Origin: Chionis minor
Taxonomy: Eukaryota > Chordata > Aves > Charadriiformes > Chionididae
DNA length: 64,000 bases
Direction: 5' to 3'
Assembly: GCA_013398295.1 (NCBI GenBank)
Contig: VZSF01000046.1
Coordinates: 186,001-250,000 of the forward strand
In this document: piece by piece, positions 12,001 to 21,495 of the stretch
Position numbering within the stretch: position 1 is the stretch's first letter
Layout of the letters: each line of letters starts with the position of its first letter
The notes under the pieces: model-generated
The model's database searches: none
Seen by the model: only the letters and a program-made list of their open reading frames with translations
Told to the model about the DNA's origin: nothing
Made by a program: the position numbers and the translations under genes

Positions 12001-15000
12001 CCTGTGATTTGCTATTCTCTGCTTGGTAGCACTTGGAGAAAACAGTCCTGGTGTGTTACTTGCTTTTTGGAGAAATAACTTTCACCTCCATGCCTTACAA
12101 TTTTAATACAAGAGCTTATTGAGATCAACATTTCACTGTCTAGACATACGCAGTCGAAATCCTGCCAGAAAGGCCATTTTTGAAATATTACATGATCCAC
12201 CTAGAATAAGAAGCATCAGAATTGTCTTAGAATTAAATATTGCTTCTTGTCTATGCTCAGTTATAGTTTCAATATGAAGAAAGACCACATAGTTATTGTA
12301 AAGTTTGGGAAAGCATCCAATCTACTCCCAAGTGAACCTTTTGATTTGCTCATTGTTTTGGGTTTTTTTTTCCCATGAAGAGAAGCAGCTGGAGGAGAAG
12401 GGGCAGAGAAGAAATTCAGATAAAATTTGTTATGGTTGAGGGGAAAAAATGGGCCACTTCTGAATGAAAAGGAAATTGTGATCCATGGCCTTTCTGTTCC
12501 AGTTTTGCTCTCACTGCAGTTCTGTCTGACAAATGCACTTCACTTGGGGAGAGTGTCCAAGAAAGTAAGGGGCTATTTCTGTCTTCCTTAGGTAGAGAGT
12601 ATAATTGGCCTCTTACAAAAAACTAATTTCTCAAGACCTGAGTACCTGTCTTTGTACATAACCAAATTATTCAAGGGAAGTTAACCATAGTGATAACAGT
12701 GGAAGTGTTATCTAGATAGATGTGGCACATGCAAGGGCAGAATGAAACTTTGTGCACACTAGAGGACCCTGGACTGGTGTGTGCATACCGGGTGTGTAAG
12801 AACTGGAGCCTTGCCATGCTCCCAGCGTGCGCCTTGTGCCATGAGCAGCACCACCATGAGCAGCGTACCTGCTCCTGCCTCCCCACTGCCAGTGTCACTG
12901 CTCACCTGCTTGGCCCCGTGGGCGGTCATTTGCAAGCAAGGCTTTGCAAAAGGCAGCGTAACCAACAGAGGTCAGGCTGGTTTCTGCCCTCACTGTCCCT
13001 CTCCACACCCAACTGAGAGCCTGGGAGCCCTCTAACTGTCCCATTGTGGCTGTATTGCAGAGTGGGTGGAGTTCACTCCCTACGAGGTGGGACTGCTGAA
13101 GTACGGCGCGTTTGTTCGCACAGAGCATTTCGGAAGCGAGTTCTTCATGGGGCGCTTGTTAAAAAAGCTCCCTGAATCCCGGATCTGCTACCTTCAAGGT
13201 GATGTATTGCATTGTCCTCGCATAGAGACACTTCAGAGGGGTACAACTCTGTTAACCAGAGGGTTGAATATTTCTGGTCTGAATGCTGCTATGTTATCGC
13301 CTGCCAGGAAATGGGGATGTGTGGTTGTTTGTCCAAAAGAATACAGTAAAAAATCCCACATATTTTTTCAGTTTCCTGTCACTGTCTTGGTATGTACAAA
13401 CTTTTTAACATTGTGTCTAATAGACGTAATAGGTAAAGCTCTTTAATTCTTTCAGTGTAAGGAATAGTTCCCACTTTGTTCGTTATTCTTCCTATTCCTC
13501 TCTGAATGCACTCCAACTTAGGAAAATTTTGAGGCAGCAGGAAATGTGTAGTTTGCTTCCACTGCGAGGTTTAACTTCAACCCCATGTACAGAATTCCAT
13601 CTACTAAAGATGCAGGCTGTCCAGGATGAAAAATGAGACCAGAAGCGAAGGGTGTTTGAATCTCTCCGGTCAGTCCCTGACCTGTACTGATGGGTTGTCT
13701 GTAAAGGTAATAATATCCCTTTACCAAGGAGTCCGAATCACTGGCAGGTGAACACAGAGCAGTGCAAACTCAGTTTCAGTCATCTCTTTTTATACTTGTG
13801 CTGCTTGGTTTCAGTATACATGTTGTGATAACAAATAGTCCGTAATCCCAAGGGGTATCTTTAAAATACTTGGGCTGGCCCTTTTTACCTAGTCCACTAT
13901 TGGGAAATCAATTTTCTACACACTGTGTATTCTGTACTGGTCCAATTGCGATAGACTAATTAGAACACATATTTAAATTTACAATGGCAGATGAGATGGT
14001 GGCATTGTCCAGCACCTCTGAGGGGAGGCAGAGAGGCAATCCTGGATGGAGAAAAGAGTGAACAGTGGAGCAGGAGCCCACTCTGTCTGTGAGCCTTTAT
14101 GTGCTATGGTGCAAGATCTTCTCTTACAAACCAAATGGCTGAAGAGCCAGTTCATTCCACTGTGAAACAATTCAGGGTGTGTGGAAGCCCATCAGAGTAT
14201 GTGCAGAAAAAGAGAAGCTGGAGCAAGGAAGACAGGGATAGAAAGAATGGTTTTGTGATGTCTACATTATCTGAACTCTCATTTCACTTCTTGAGCAAGT
14301 GTATTTTTTTCTCCTTTACTTCTGTCCCATTCTTCTCTCTCTTTACCGTGTGGCAGAGCCATGCAGTAGGTTAGGCACAGCAGAAACTGACAGCAGCACA
14401 ACCTGAACCAACGCCATAGAAAGTTAAGAGGAATTTAACAGCCCAAAAGTTTAGAAATATTTGAATTAAGCCTATTCAAAAATTAATCCAGGAGGTCAAA
14501 ATAGAAAGAAAAACGCAGTTTCTTGTTAGAATGTGTCTTTTTGTTTGCTATGTCCCTTTACAGGTATGTGGAGCAGTATATTTTCTGTGAACCTATTACA
14601 AATATGGGGACTGTCGCACAGTTCAGAGGACTTCTGGAAGAGATGGACTCAAGACAGAATAGAAGAAGTTGGTGAGAAATTATTAAGTCTTTTATTTATC
14701 ATCATTTAGTCTTCTGGGTGCCTTTTGGCATCATCCTGTCAACTACATTGAAGCTAACATCGTAGTATTCTCCTAAGAGATAGCGACTTCTCCCACTGTA
14801 AAGACTAAGAGGAAGAGGGTAATCAGGGAAATACGGCTATAATTACTAGACTTACTAAAACCCTATTGATTGAAAGGCTCTGCCCTTAAGAGGAAGCTTT
14901 AGAGGGGTCACATGTTTCTCAGGAACTGTTTTGCCCATTTTCACTCAACCATATGGAACCAAGAACCAGTGGCAGAGGATAAAGTTATTTTTAGTGCCTA

Positions 15001-18000
15001 TGCAGAGAATAAACCTGAATATCAACTGGTTAATCAATATTTTCTGGGTTTTTATTTTATTACTCAGTACAGTAATTACTGCATTGGATTCATCCTGGCA
15101 CAAAGATAAATGAGGCCCAGAGGGTATTCTCTGAAGCAATACAGAAAATTGGTTTTATTGCTAAATCATTTAATATGATAGAAACTATAATTACAGACAT
15201 CCCAAAAATAAAGAAATACGTCTGTGCAATCACGGAAACCACCAAGTCTCTCCTGCTGTACAGTCAGCCACTTGGTCCGGCAAAGCAGGTTGGGATTTCA
15301 AGAAGCCACACCTTGTGCCATTTCTATATTTCACCCACGTATGCTGCCACATAGTCATCCTGAAAACTACCTATAGTGTCTAAATATGAGTGTATGCCCC
15401 AGGTTTTCCTGGCATGCTCTCATTCTACTGATTAAGCATAAGTTCATGTAGTCCTCTGTGATTATCAGGTAGAAGCTGCCATTGTTGCAATAGACCCTGT
15501 GTTGCCCTGTTCTTGCCAATCTGATGGGGTGGGAGCATACGCTTCAGGCCCATTTTCTCCATGCTTGTCTGTGTTTCACGATCTCTTCCTGTGAGGATAT
15601 GTGACTTTCTTTCTGACAGGACATTCTCTGAACTGCTTAGTTCCCTTAAGGTGTCCCTTTTCCAGGACTAAAGACTGCTTCTGATGAATTGTCTTTAGGC
15701 CAAAGCTTAAGACCATCAGCAGAGCTTTGTCCAGCAGTCACTCCTCTGCTTCAGGATAGTTTTGGTGTGTTTATCATCCCAGCAAAACCCCTGAGATCTC
15801 CTACACATCAGGACAACTGGAAATGAATGTCAATTAGCAAACAGTTCACCAGTTTTTCTCCCCTCTTCTAGATGAAGACCCGGTATTGCCTACAAGACCC
15901 CATGAGCTGAGGACTCGCATGTACACTCCTCCTGGCCCCCTGTCCAGTGCCCTTCGGGGAGCATTGACTGACCGCTTCTCTGTTGCCCAGCACCACAATT
16001 TCCTGAAGGGCTACCAGCTGCATAATAACTACCTGGAGAACGAGCACTTCTGTCGATGGCAGGGTAATGGGAACTACTATTCAACAGGCAACATTTTCAG
16101 GTGGTTTTGTGGTGGGGAATTTAGGAAAGAACTTTGCCAGGCTTGGCAGGGAAAAAAAACCTGAAAGAACATTTCTTTTCTGAACAGAGAGAAGAGACTA
16201 AAACCTCAGTTTTGCCAGGTATTTAAGCCTGTTTTTAAATATAAGCATGCATTTATGTGATTTAACTGCTATCTCTGCGGTGTAGACCAAGAAGGTAGGC
16301 TTACAGCTGATAGAACTGAATTTAGAATCATAGAATCATGGAATCACTATGGTTGGAAGAGAACTTTGAGATCATCAAGTCCAACCTTTAACATAGCACT
16401 GCCAAAACCACCACTAAACCATGTCCCTAAGCATTACATCTACCTGTCTTTTAAATACTGCGAGGGATGGTGATTCAACCACTTCCCTGGGCAACCTGTT
16501 CCAATGTTTGATAACCCCTTCAATGAAGAAATTTTTCTAAACCTCCCCTGGTGCAACTTGAGGCCATTTCCTCTTGTCTCATCACTTGTTACTTGCGAGA
16601 AGAGACCAATGCCCACCCTGCTACAACCTCCTTTCAAGTAGTTGTAGAGAGCAATAAGGTCTCCACTCAGCCTCCTTTTCTCCAGGCTAAACAACCCCCA
16701 TTCCCTCAGCCGCTCCTCGTAAAACTTGTGCTCTAAGCCCTTCACCAACTTTGTTGCCCTTCTCTGGACACACTCCAGCACCTCAGTGTATTTCTTGTAG
16801 TGAGGGGCCCAAAACTGAACACAGTATTTGAGGTGCCAAGTACAGTGGGATGATCTCTTCCCTAGTTTTCTGATAAATTTCAGGATGTTGTTGGCCTGCT
16901 TGGCCACCTGGGCATACTGCTGGATCATATTCAGCTGACTGTTGACCAAAGCCCCCAGGTCCTTTTCCACCAGGCAGCTTTCCAACCACTCTTGCCCAAG
17001 CCTGTAGTGCTGCATGGGGTTGTTGTGACCCAAGTGCAGGGCCCAGCACTTGGCCTTGTTGAACCTCATACCATTGGCCTCGGCCCATCCATCCAGCCTG
17101 TCCAGATCCCTCGGTAGGTCCATTCCACCCTCAAGCAGATCGACATTCCCACCCACCTAGGTGTCATCTGCAAACTTACTGAGGGTGCACACGACCCCCT
17201 CGTCCAGGTCAGTGATAAAGATATTAAACAGAGCAGGCCCCAGTCCTGAGCCCTGGGGAATGCCACTTGTGACCGGCCGCCAATCAGGTTTGACTCCATT
17301 CACCACCACTCTTTGGACTTGGCCATCCAGCCTATTTTTGACCCAGCAAAGAGTACGCCCATCCAAGCCATGAGCAGCCAGTTTCTCCAGGAGAATGCTG
17401 TGGGAAACAGTGTCAAAGGGTTTACTAAAGTCTAGATAGACAATATCCACAGCATTTCCCTCATCCACTAAGCGGGTCACCTTGTCATAGAAGGAGATCA
17501 GGTTGGTCAAGCGGGACCTGACTTCATAAACACATCCTGACTGCGCCTGATTGCCTGGTTGTTCTGCATGTGCCGCGTGATGGCACTCAAGATGATCTGT
17601 TCCACAAGCTTCCCTGGTACCAAGGTCAGACTGACAGGCCGGTAGTTCCCCAGATCCTCTTTCCAGCCCTTCCTGTAGATAGGTGTCACATTTGCTATCT
17701 TCCAGTCAACTGGGACCTCCTTGGCTAGCCAGAACTGCTGATAAATGATGTAAAGTAGCTTGGTGAGCACTTTTGCCCCTTTAGTATGCTTGGGTAGATC
17801 CCATCCAGCCCCATAGACTTGAGTGCATCTAAGCGGTGCAGCAGCTCACTAATCATTTCCCCTTGGATTACGGGGGGTTCATTCTGCTCTCCGTCCCTGT
17901 CATCCAGCCCAGAATTTAAGGTAGTAAAGAGCAGGGTGACTATGACAGAAAGCTGAATTTGGCAGGACTGTGCCTCTAACTTCAGATGCAACTGGAATAT

Positions 18001-21000
18001 CCCAGAAAATATGAACTACGAGGGAATGCTGGAAAGAAACGGGGATTTATAGTGCAGAGAAGACTGGACTGAGGAGAGGCATAAATCCAAATGTAAAAAG
18101 GGATGGGAATATTTTATTCTCCAAATCAATGATGGGTAAGTGGTGACACAATTATTGAAATGAAGCAAGGGGGATTTAGGTTAAGTATTAGAAATAGCTT
18201 TCTTGCACTAATGAGTATGACAAGTTACTGGAATAGGTTGCTTGGAATCTCAGCATAGAAGAGTTTTCAGAACAGGAACTTAGGTGTCATTTTGCAGTCC
18301 TTCCCACACCTATTTGACAATCCAGTAGTGTGGCAATTTTAAACCAGGCTTCTGGGATGGTCTTTTTTTTTTCTGGGGGGGGGGGGGGGTCCACCTTTTT
18401 CCGGTCAAAACACCTACAGATGATTTCTCATTCCGAGAAATATTTTCCTTTCAGACACTGTGTTAGACTCACGTCCCAATCAGCTGATGCAAAATCCTGA
18501 TCAACTGGGCATGATAGATGCTGGATTTTTCATCAATACCAGCAGCGCACCACTTTTAAGGCCACAGAGGGAAGTTGATGTCATCATATATTTAAGCTAT
18601 ACTACTGGATCACATACATTGGTGAGGAGAATCTTGCTACTGTATGTTGTCTCTCTTTTTGCTTGTAAATGTCTAGCCTGTAGTGCCTAGAACTGCTAGT
18701 TATTTCAGCTGTTCCGTTTTTAATTATTGCATTCCTCTACGTTTTTCACTGTAATGATTACTATTGTTCCTGTTTCTTCCTGCTAGTCCTGGAATCTCTC
18801 TAGCTGGTTTATGAACACATTGAAATATTCAAGAAGGCATCAACACAGTCTCTTCCAGAACTATGGGAAGAGCCTCCTCTGCTTTATGCTGAATCAAGCG
18901 GGTTTCCAGGCCCTGCACTAGAATATGCATAAAGATGAGGAAGCCGTTTCTCCTGACTTAAGTTAAAATATAAAAGGGGCTAAGTGGATAGTCAGGGGCA
19001 AATCATTTCTGGGCCGACAAATAAGATGCTGCCAGGGAAAATCAGTGACAAGTATCTTCCTGCAGAAACTCCAGTTTTATGGAAATAAAGTTAATTATCT
19101 GTCCATAAGGCCTTGCAGAAAAGAAGTTTGGATATTTGTATCTCAGAGACTGAGATTAGTTAGAAACTTGCTATTAATCATCTTGGACGGCCTCAGTGGA
19201 ATTATTTTTGGTGAATAAGAACAGCTGTGCTATGGTTAATAAGCTATATGATGTGTAAAACATACATGTAACGAAGTTTCATTTCAACCTCATACATTTT
19301 CTAGACTAATTTTATGAAGAAAGGCTGCTGCAGTTTTAAGCACTTTAGTAGAAACTGTTTCCTATTTGGTAGGTAGTGTCCACTATTAGATGGTGTAGAG
19401 TAAATACCATAATACACAGTAGGACATGGTATTGTATTAAACATTTCAGGGAAAAGGTACAGTATAGCCTAGTACTTTAAACTTTCTCAGTAAAATATCA
19501 ACCTCAGTTAACACTGTGCCATAATGCCTGCACAGACAGAGACGTAATTGCTCATTCAAACTTAACTGTCTTATATCCTGGCTTCCAAGCACATAACAAG
19601 ATACCTTAAACATTTTTTTTGCTGTGGTTTTCTTTTCTAGTGAATTCTATATAATATATTAAATATAGGCTCTCTTATTTACTAAAACTATATTCTTTAC
19701 ACTAAACTTTTGCAAATTGCTTCCATTTTTTAGAAAGCAGTGTCCTGCATGAATTCTTTAACTCTGAAATTGTATTTACAGCTCGTGATTAGTATTCTGG
19801 TTACTATGTATGGTCATTATGTGTAGAGTAACCCCTGATAACAATGAAAACACTCTGTTCATCTGAGGCACTAAACCTTAATAACAATTTGGGGGCTTTA
19901 AGACAACCAAATTGAATTCCAGTGTTGACCATTTCTGTGATACTCCAGACTTTAGATAAGGCATGCAAATACTACTCAGAGCAAAACATCCCATTCCCCA
20001 AAATTTCTTTGACTGATGAAGATAAGAAAAACCTGAAGGAGTGCTACCTCTTCCAAGATTCAGATTCACCCAGATGTCCGATTGTGATTTTTCTTCCCCT
20101 TGTGAATGATACCTTCCGAGAATACAAAGCACCAGGTAAGTTACAAGTAGGGGCAAGGCATTAATCAAAAGACACTATTATGTGCTTCCCTGACTCAACG
20201 GAGCCTTCTTTTCTGCTGCTGGCTATCTTTTCTGCTCGGGTTCATGGGCAAGCACTTAAGCTGACTAAACCTGCTTTCCCCATCCCTGCCAGAGCTGGTG
20301 TGTTCATTCATGCCATCTTTGTGGCCCTAAGAGGATAGGCACAGCCTTTGTCTTCTGGATGGTGTTTACCTTCATCTCTTTTCCATTTGTAATGTAAAGT
20401 GTTGTTAGCTAATTGTAAAAGTTTTTTTTCTGGGAAAAGTATAGCTCACACATTATTTTTCCCTACATATCTGTTGTCCAGATATTTCATTCTACACTTG
20501 AGGAGGCATTGTGTCATGTATGAATGATGGGGGAGCAAGAACCTGACTTTCAGGTTGAACTCTTGCAGTGTCAAGACCAGTATGTTGCTTTTTGGTACAG
20601 CATCATCCCAGGGGTCATTTTGCTCATTGTGCTGTGCTCAGGGCCTGTCATTCCTTTTCTGCCAGGCCACCTGCTCTGTATTCCTCTCCTTTACTGCCAG
20701 TTACTAGGATGCATTTGCTTTGCTCCTTGGTAGCAGGGAGGAAAAGTCTAAAATTCTGCTTTTGTGGAATTTGGGAGACACAAGAAATGGAAATGTAGAG
20801 ATGGATCCTGGTGGCAGGCCTCCCACGACTGCATTTGTGATTGCAGGAACTTTTAAGTTTCCATATGTTTCTATTACTCCTTTCTCACTTAAATTCTATT
20901 CTATTACTAGCAGCTCCCCTCCTTCAGGCAGGGTTTGCGGAGGTCCCAACTGCTCAGGATAAGACCTGCAGTGCACCAGCAGTGGCTCTTGAAGTGCCCT

Positions 21001-21495
21001 TCAGGCTGATATCCTTGACTGATCAATGGCTTTAATGAGGCAGATATTTATGAGTAAGCTGTAGATGACCGTTACAATGCTGTCCATCACTTCTCCCTTC
21101 TGCCCTCATCACTTCAGGCCCTTGATGTTGTCTTGACTAGGAGTGGGGATACATGGCCTGCATTATTCATGCATTTAACCCTATGAATTTTCTTCTGGAT
21201 AAAAGTCCCCCTCTTTGGGCTGCTGTGGACAGCTTGTCACTGACTAAGATAAACACCATGTCACAGCAGCAACTTCTCTTTCTGTCCAGGTGTCAAGCGC
21301 TGTTGCTCGGAGATGGAGGGAGGACAACTCGATTTGACCAGTCGCTGTTCCCCCTACTGCATGTTCTCAGTCAGGTATACCGATGAGAATTACCGCCGGC
21401 TGCTGAACCTCAGTGAATACAACATCCTGAACAACTCACAGACGATTATGCAGGCCTTGCAGATAGCGATGCAAAGGAGGCAAAAAACGTGCTAA
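1..21495 (+). CDS. PLA2G4E: Gene 1: cytosolic phospholipase A2 epsilon-like, 5' partial (18 exons)
   Basis: Group IV cytosolic phospholipase A2, epsilon-like. Family members cut sn-2 acyl chains of membrane phospholipids; mammalian PLA2G4E also transfers acyl groups to phosphatidylethanolamine in a calcium-dependent way. Joined exons give 732 codons ending in TAA, matching gene 2 from residue 113 onward. In order: the rest of the C2 domain with an acidic calcium loop ([12 protein letters not shown]), a linker, then the catalytic domain with GGGLKSM, the nucleophile Ser in GLSGTTW (codon 8881-8883) and the catalytic Asp in IDAGFF (18517-18519). All internal borders are GT/AG and all phases match gene 2; I see no stop or frameshift. 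Odd points are Lys at the usual Arg of GGGxR, four extra codons at 7738-7749, a short weakly basic C-terminus and a CR1 beside the 11,683 donor. The N-terminal exons lie left of the window. The epsilon assignment is by remembered resemblance; delta or zeta orthology is less likely. The symbol stands for epsilon-like, not for proven orthology. Confidence 0.9.
364..495 (+). CDS. PLA2G4E: Gene 1 exon (equivalent 5): C2 domain calcium loop
   Basis: 44 codons, phase 0 on both sides, acceptor TTTCTGCAG and donor GTGAGA. It begins [12 protein letters not shown] and carries the acidic cluster [11 protein letters not shown], expected to form calcium-binding loop 3 of the C2 domain. It has the same length as gene 2 exon 5. 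Confidence 0.92.
1350..1440 (+). repeat. MIR-like SINE relic
   Basis: The stretch around CCCATCTATAAAATGGGAAA resembles the MIR 3' half (CTCAGTTTCCTCATCTGTAAAATGGGGA, split here by several changes). It is a diverged fragment inside the gene 1 intron between 495 and 1,983. A masking run would settle it. Confidence 0.5.
1983..2023 (+). CDS. PLA2G4E: Gene 1 exon (equivalent 6): end of C2 domain
   Basis: 41-base exon reading [13 protein letters not shown], acceptor TTTTCAG, donor GTAAGT, ending in phase 2. It is too short to stand out as an open frame; it was found by matching EELEVEF to gene 2 exon 6. Confidence 0.88.
2578..2695 (-). repeat. MIR-like SINE relic, antisense
   Basis: The plus strand shows GGTAACTAAGGCACAGCAGA, then GTGACCAGCCTAAGGTCA and GATCAGAGTTCAAGTCACTC. 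This follows the reverse complement of the MIR core (gaggcacagagaggttaagtgac, aaggtcacacag, gagttcgaaccc) in the right order over about 115 bases. It lies in the gene 1 intron between 2,023 and 3,146. Confidence 0.55.
3146..3188 (+). CDS. PLA2G4E: Gene 1 exon (equivalent 7)
   Basis: 43-base exon reading (A)[14 protein letters not shown], acceptor TTTCCCAG, donor GTATGT, ending in phase 0. Gene 2 has [14 protein letters not shown] in the same place and the same length. Confidence 0.88.
3412..3433. repeat. (CA)n microsatellite
   Basis: Eleven CA units in the gene 1 intron between 3,188 and 4,050. An imperfect A-rich run (16 A, then G and eight A) follows at 3625-3649. Confidence 0.9.
4050..4107 (+). 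CDS. PLA2G4E: Gene 1 exon (equivalent 8): basic linker
   Basis: 58 bases reading [19 protein letters not shown], acceptor CTTTCACAG, donor GTAAGG, ending in phase 1. It is seven codons shorter than gene 2 exon 8, and lacks the long lysine run found there. Confidence 0.88.
4251..4297 (-). mobile_element. CR1 3'-end relic
   Basis: About 47 bases (ACAGACTTAGAACGGTTTAG then GTTGGAAGTGACCTTAAAG) match the reverse complement of the CR1 3' end with several changes. It is an old fragment in the short intron upstream of gene 1 exon 4,536-4,702. Confidence 0.6.
4536..4702 (+). CDS. PLA2G4E: Gene 1 exon (equivalent 9)
   Basis: 167 bases, acceptor GCTGTTTTAG, donor GTATGT. It reads [18 protein letters not shown] through [17 protein letters not shown] and ends KKRHYHP in phase 0. 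It is one codon shorter than gene 2 exon 9. Confidence 0.9.
4820..4906 (+). CDS. PLA2G4E: Gene 1 exon (equivalent 10)
   Basis: 29 codons from [14 protein letters not shown] to MGRKTTIAE, acceptor TTTTCCCAG, donor GTGAGC, phase 0 on both sides. This is the most divergent linker exon between the two paralogues (27 codons in gene 2). The shared end (ILAE/TIAE), phases and position identify it. Confidence 0.85.
5792..5829 (+). CDS. PLA2G4E: Gene 1 exon (equivalent 11)
   Basis: 38 bases reading [12 protein letters not shown] plus two bases of a Cys codon, acceptor TTTTCCAG, donor GTAAGA, ending in phase 2. Gene 2 has [12 protein letters not shown] in the same place. Confidence 0.88.
6351..6377. 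repeat. (TG)10 running into (CG)n
   Basis: Ten TG units followed directly by CGCGCGC in the gene 1 intron between 5,829 and 7,738. The 27 bases alternate purine and pyrimidine without a break. Confidence 0.9.
7738..7885 (+). CDS. PLA2G4E: Gene 1 exon (equivalent 12) with four extra codons
   Basis: 148 bases reading (C)[17 protein letters not shown] to LQQDLQDHE, donor GTACGT, phase 0. The acceptor TATCTTAG lies 12 bases upstream of where the gene 2 acceptor would align. No AG stands at the homologous place (the bases are TG), so the exon gains the in-frame residues N-C-S-C. Confidence 0.87.
8758..8894 (+). CDS. PLA2G4E: Gene 1 exon (equivalent 13): catalytic serine exon
   Basis: 137 bases, acceptor GCCCAACAG, donor GTAAGC, ending in phase 2. 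It contains the glycine-rich loop TTGGGLKSM and GLSGTT with the nucleophile Ser at 8881-8883. The residue after GGGL is Lys (8797-8799), where gene 2, human PLA2G4E and cPLA2-alpha carry Arg (Arg200 in alpha). Confidence 0.94.
9617..9640. repeat. A24 homopolymer
   Basis: Twenty-four A followed by G and six A, in the gene 1 intron between 8,894 and 9,861. I see no retroposed gene body just upstream of it. Confidence 0.85.
9861..10083 (+). CDS. PLA2G4E: Gene 1 exon (equivalent 14)
   Basis: 223 bases, the longest exon, acceptor TTTGTCCAG, donor GTATGA, ending in phase 0. It reads [17 protein letters not shown] to [14 protein letters not shown], conserved cPLA2 catalytic-domain sequence directly after the GLSGTT-W junction. 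Confidence 0.94.
11569..11683 (+). CDS. PLA2G4E: Gene 1 exon (equivalent 15)
   Basis: 115 bases, acceptor AAAACCAG, donor GTAAGA, ending in phase 1. It reads [20 protein letters not shown] then [21 protein letters not shown]1 begins at about base +6 of the following intron, so the donor keeps only its first five or six host bases. Confidence 0.93.
11688..11957 (-). mobile_element. CR1 LINE 3' fragment beside a splice donor
   Basis: From AATCATAGAATGGTTAGAG the plus strand follows the reverse complement of a CR1 3' end (GGGACCTTAAAGATCATC, CCATCCAGCCTGGCC, GGGCAACCTGTTCCAGTGCC) up to about CCCTTGTCCTATCA. It is 5'-truncated, about 270 bases long and antisense to gene 1. Its first base is about the sixth base of the intron after gene 1 exon 11,569-11,683. 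The precise left edge could be one or two bases away. Confidence 0.9.
13061..13198 (+). CDS. PLA2G4E: Gene 1 exon (equivalent 16)
   Basis: 138 bases, acceptor TATTGCAG, donor GTGATG, phase 1 on both sides. It reads [18 protein letters not shown] then [16 protein letters not shown], one of the best conserved blocks of the group IV family. Confidence 0.95.
14564..14671 (+). CDS. PLA2G4E: Gene 1 exon (equivalent 17)
   Basis: 108 bases, acceptor CCTTTACAG, donor GTGAGA, phase 1 on both sides. It reads [18 protein letters not shown] then [18 protein letters not shown]. The length equals gene 2 exon 17. Confidence 0.93.
15872..16063 (+). CDS. PLA2G4E: Gene 1 exon (equivalent 18)
   Basis: 192 bases, acceptor CTTCTAG, donor GTAATG, phase 1 on both sides. 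It reads [20 protein letters not shown] to [13 protein letters not shown]. The length equals gene 2 exon 18. Confidence 0.93.
16322..17950 (-). mobile_element. CR1 LINE, 5'-truncated, with broken reverse transcriptase
   Basis: A roughly 1.6 kb CR1 lies antisense in the gene 1 intron between 16,063 and 18,455. Its 3' end (AGAATCATAGAATCATGGAA on the plus strand) is at 16,325. Reading minus, the reverse-transcriptase part of ORF2 is spread over several frames: [19 protein letters not shown] (about 17,590-17,650), [29 protein letters not shown] and FADDT (about 17,160-17,175). A stop follows FADDT at once, and there are frame breaks near 17,510 and 17,750. The element is dead, but its domains remain readable. 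The endonuclease and ORF1 are missing. Confidence 0.93.
17157..17770 (-). pseudogene. CR1 ORF2 reverse-transcriptase remnant
   Basis: Two overlapping minus-strand frames, 17,507-17,770 and 17,157-17,510, carry RT palm motifs ([31 protein letters not shown]). They are divided by a frameshift near 17,510, where KSGPA would run on to MTNLISF. The frame downstream, 16,440-17,156, holds the C-terminal part ([37 protein letters not shown]). No complete protein can be read. Confidence 0.88.
17990..18300 (+). mobile_element. Old CR1-type LINE relic, sense
   Basis: A diverged copy of the CR1 3' region reads in the plus direction, opposite to the younger CR1 beside it. Landmarks are GAGGGAATGCTGGAAAGAAA, GACTGGACTGAGGAGAGG, GGGGGATTTAGGTTAAG and TTACTGGAATAGGTTGC. 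They follow, in order, the usual CR1 run of 'yeerlre', 'rrlrGdli' and 'yWnrLp' codons. Identification is by pattern and order only. Confidence 0.5.
18375..18389. repeat. G15 homopolymer
   Basis: Fifteen consecutive G after a T-rich run, 66 bases upstream of gene 1 exon 18,455-18,621. Run lengths of this kind are often misread, so the exact count is uncertain. Confidence 0.9.
18455..18621 (+). CDS. PLA2G4E: Gene 1 exon (equivalent 19): catalytic aspartate exon
   Basis: 167 bases, acceptor CCTTTCAG, donor GTGAGG, ending in phase 0. It reads [18 protein letters not shown], then [20 protein letters not shown]. The Asp of IDAGFF (18517-18519) aligns with the catalytic Asp of cPLA2-alpha, and the RPQR arginines are kept. 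Confidence 0.94.
19949..20135 (+). CDS. PLA2G4E: Gene 1 exon (equivalent 20)
   Basis: 187 bases, acceptor TACTCCAG, donor GTAAGT, ending in phase 1. It reads [20 protein letters not shown] to [15 protein letters not shown]. The length equals gene 2 exon 20. Confidence 0.93.
21290..21495 (+). CDS. PLA2G4E: Gene 1 last coding exon with stop
   Basis: 206 bases, acceptor CTGTCCAG, stop TAA at 21493-21495. It reads [20 protein letters not shown] to [18 protein letters not shown] and ends RRQKTC. The tail is one codon shorter and less basic than that of gene 2 (QKRQERK). Confidence 0.93.

Noticed and set aside
8758..18621. Secreted or venom-type phospholipase A2
   Set aside because: The genes lack the CCxHDxC motif, signal peptide and many disulphide cysteines of secreted types. 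The C2 domain and the GLSGTTW/Asp dyad place them in the cytosolic group IV family.
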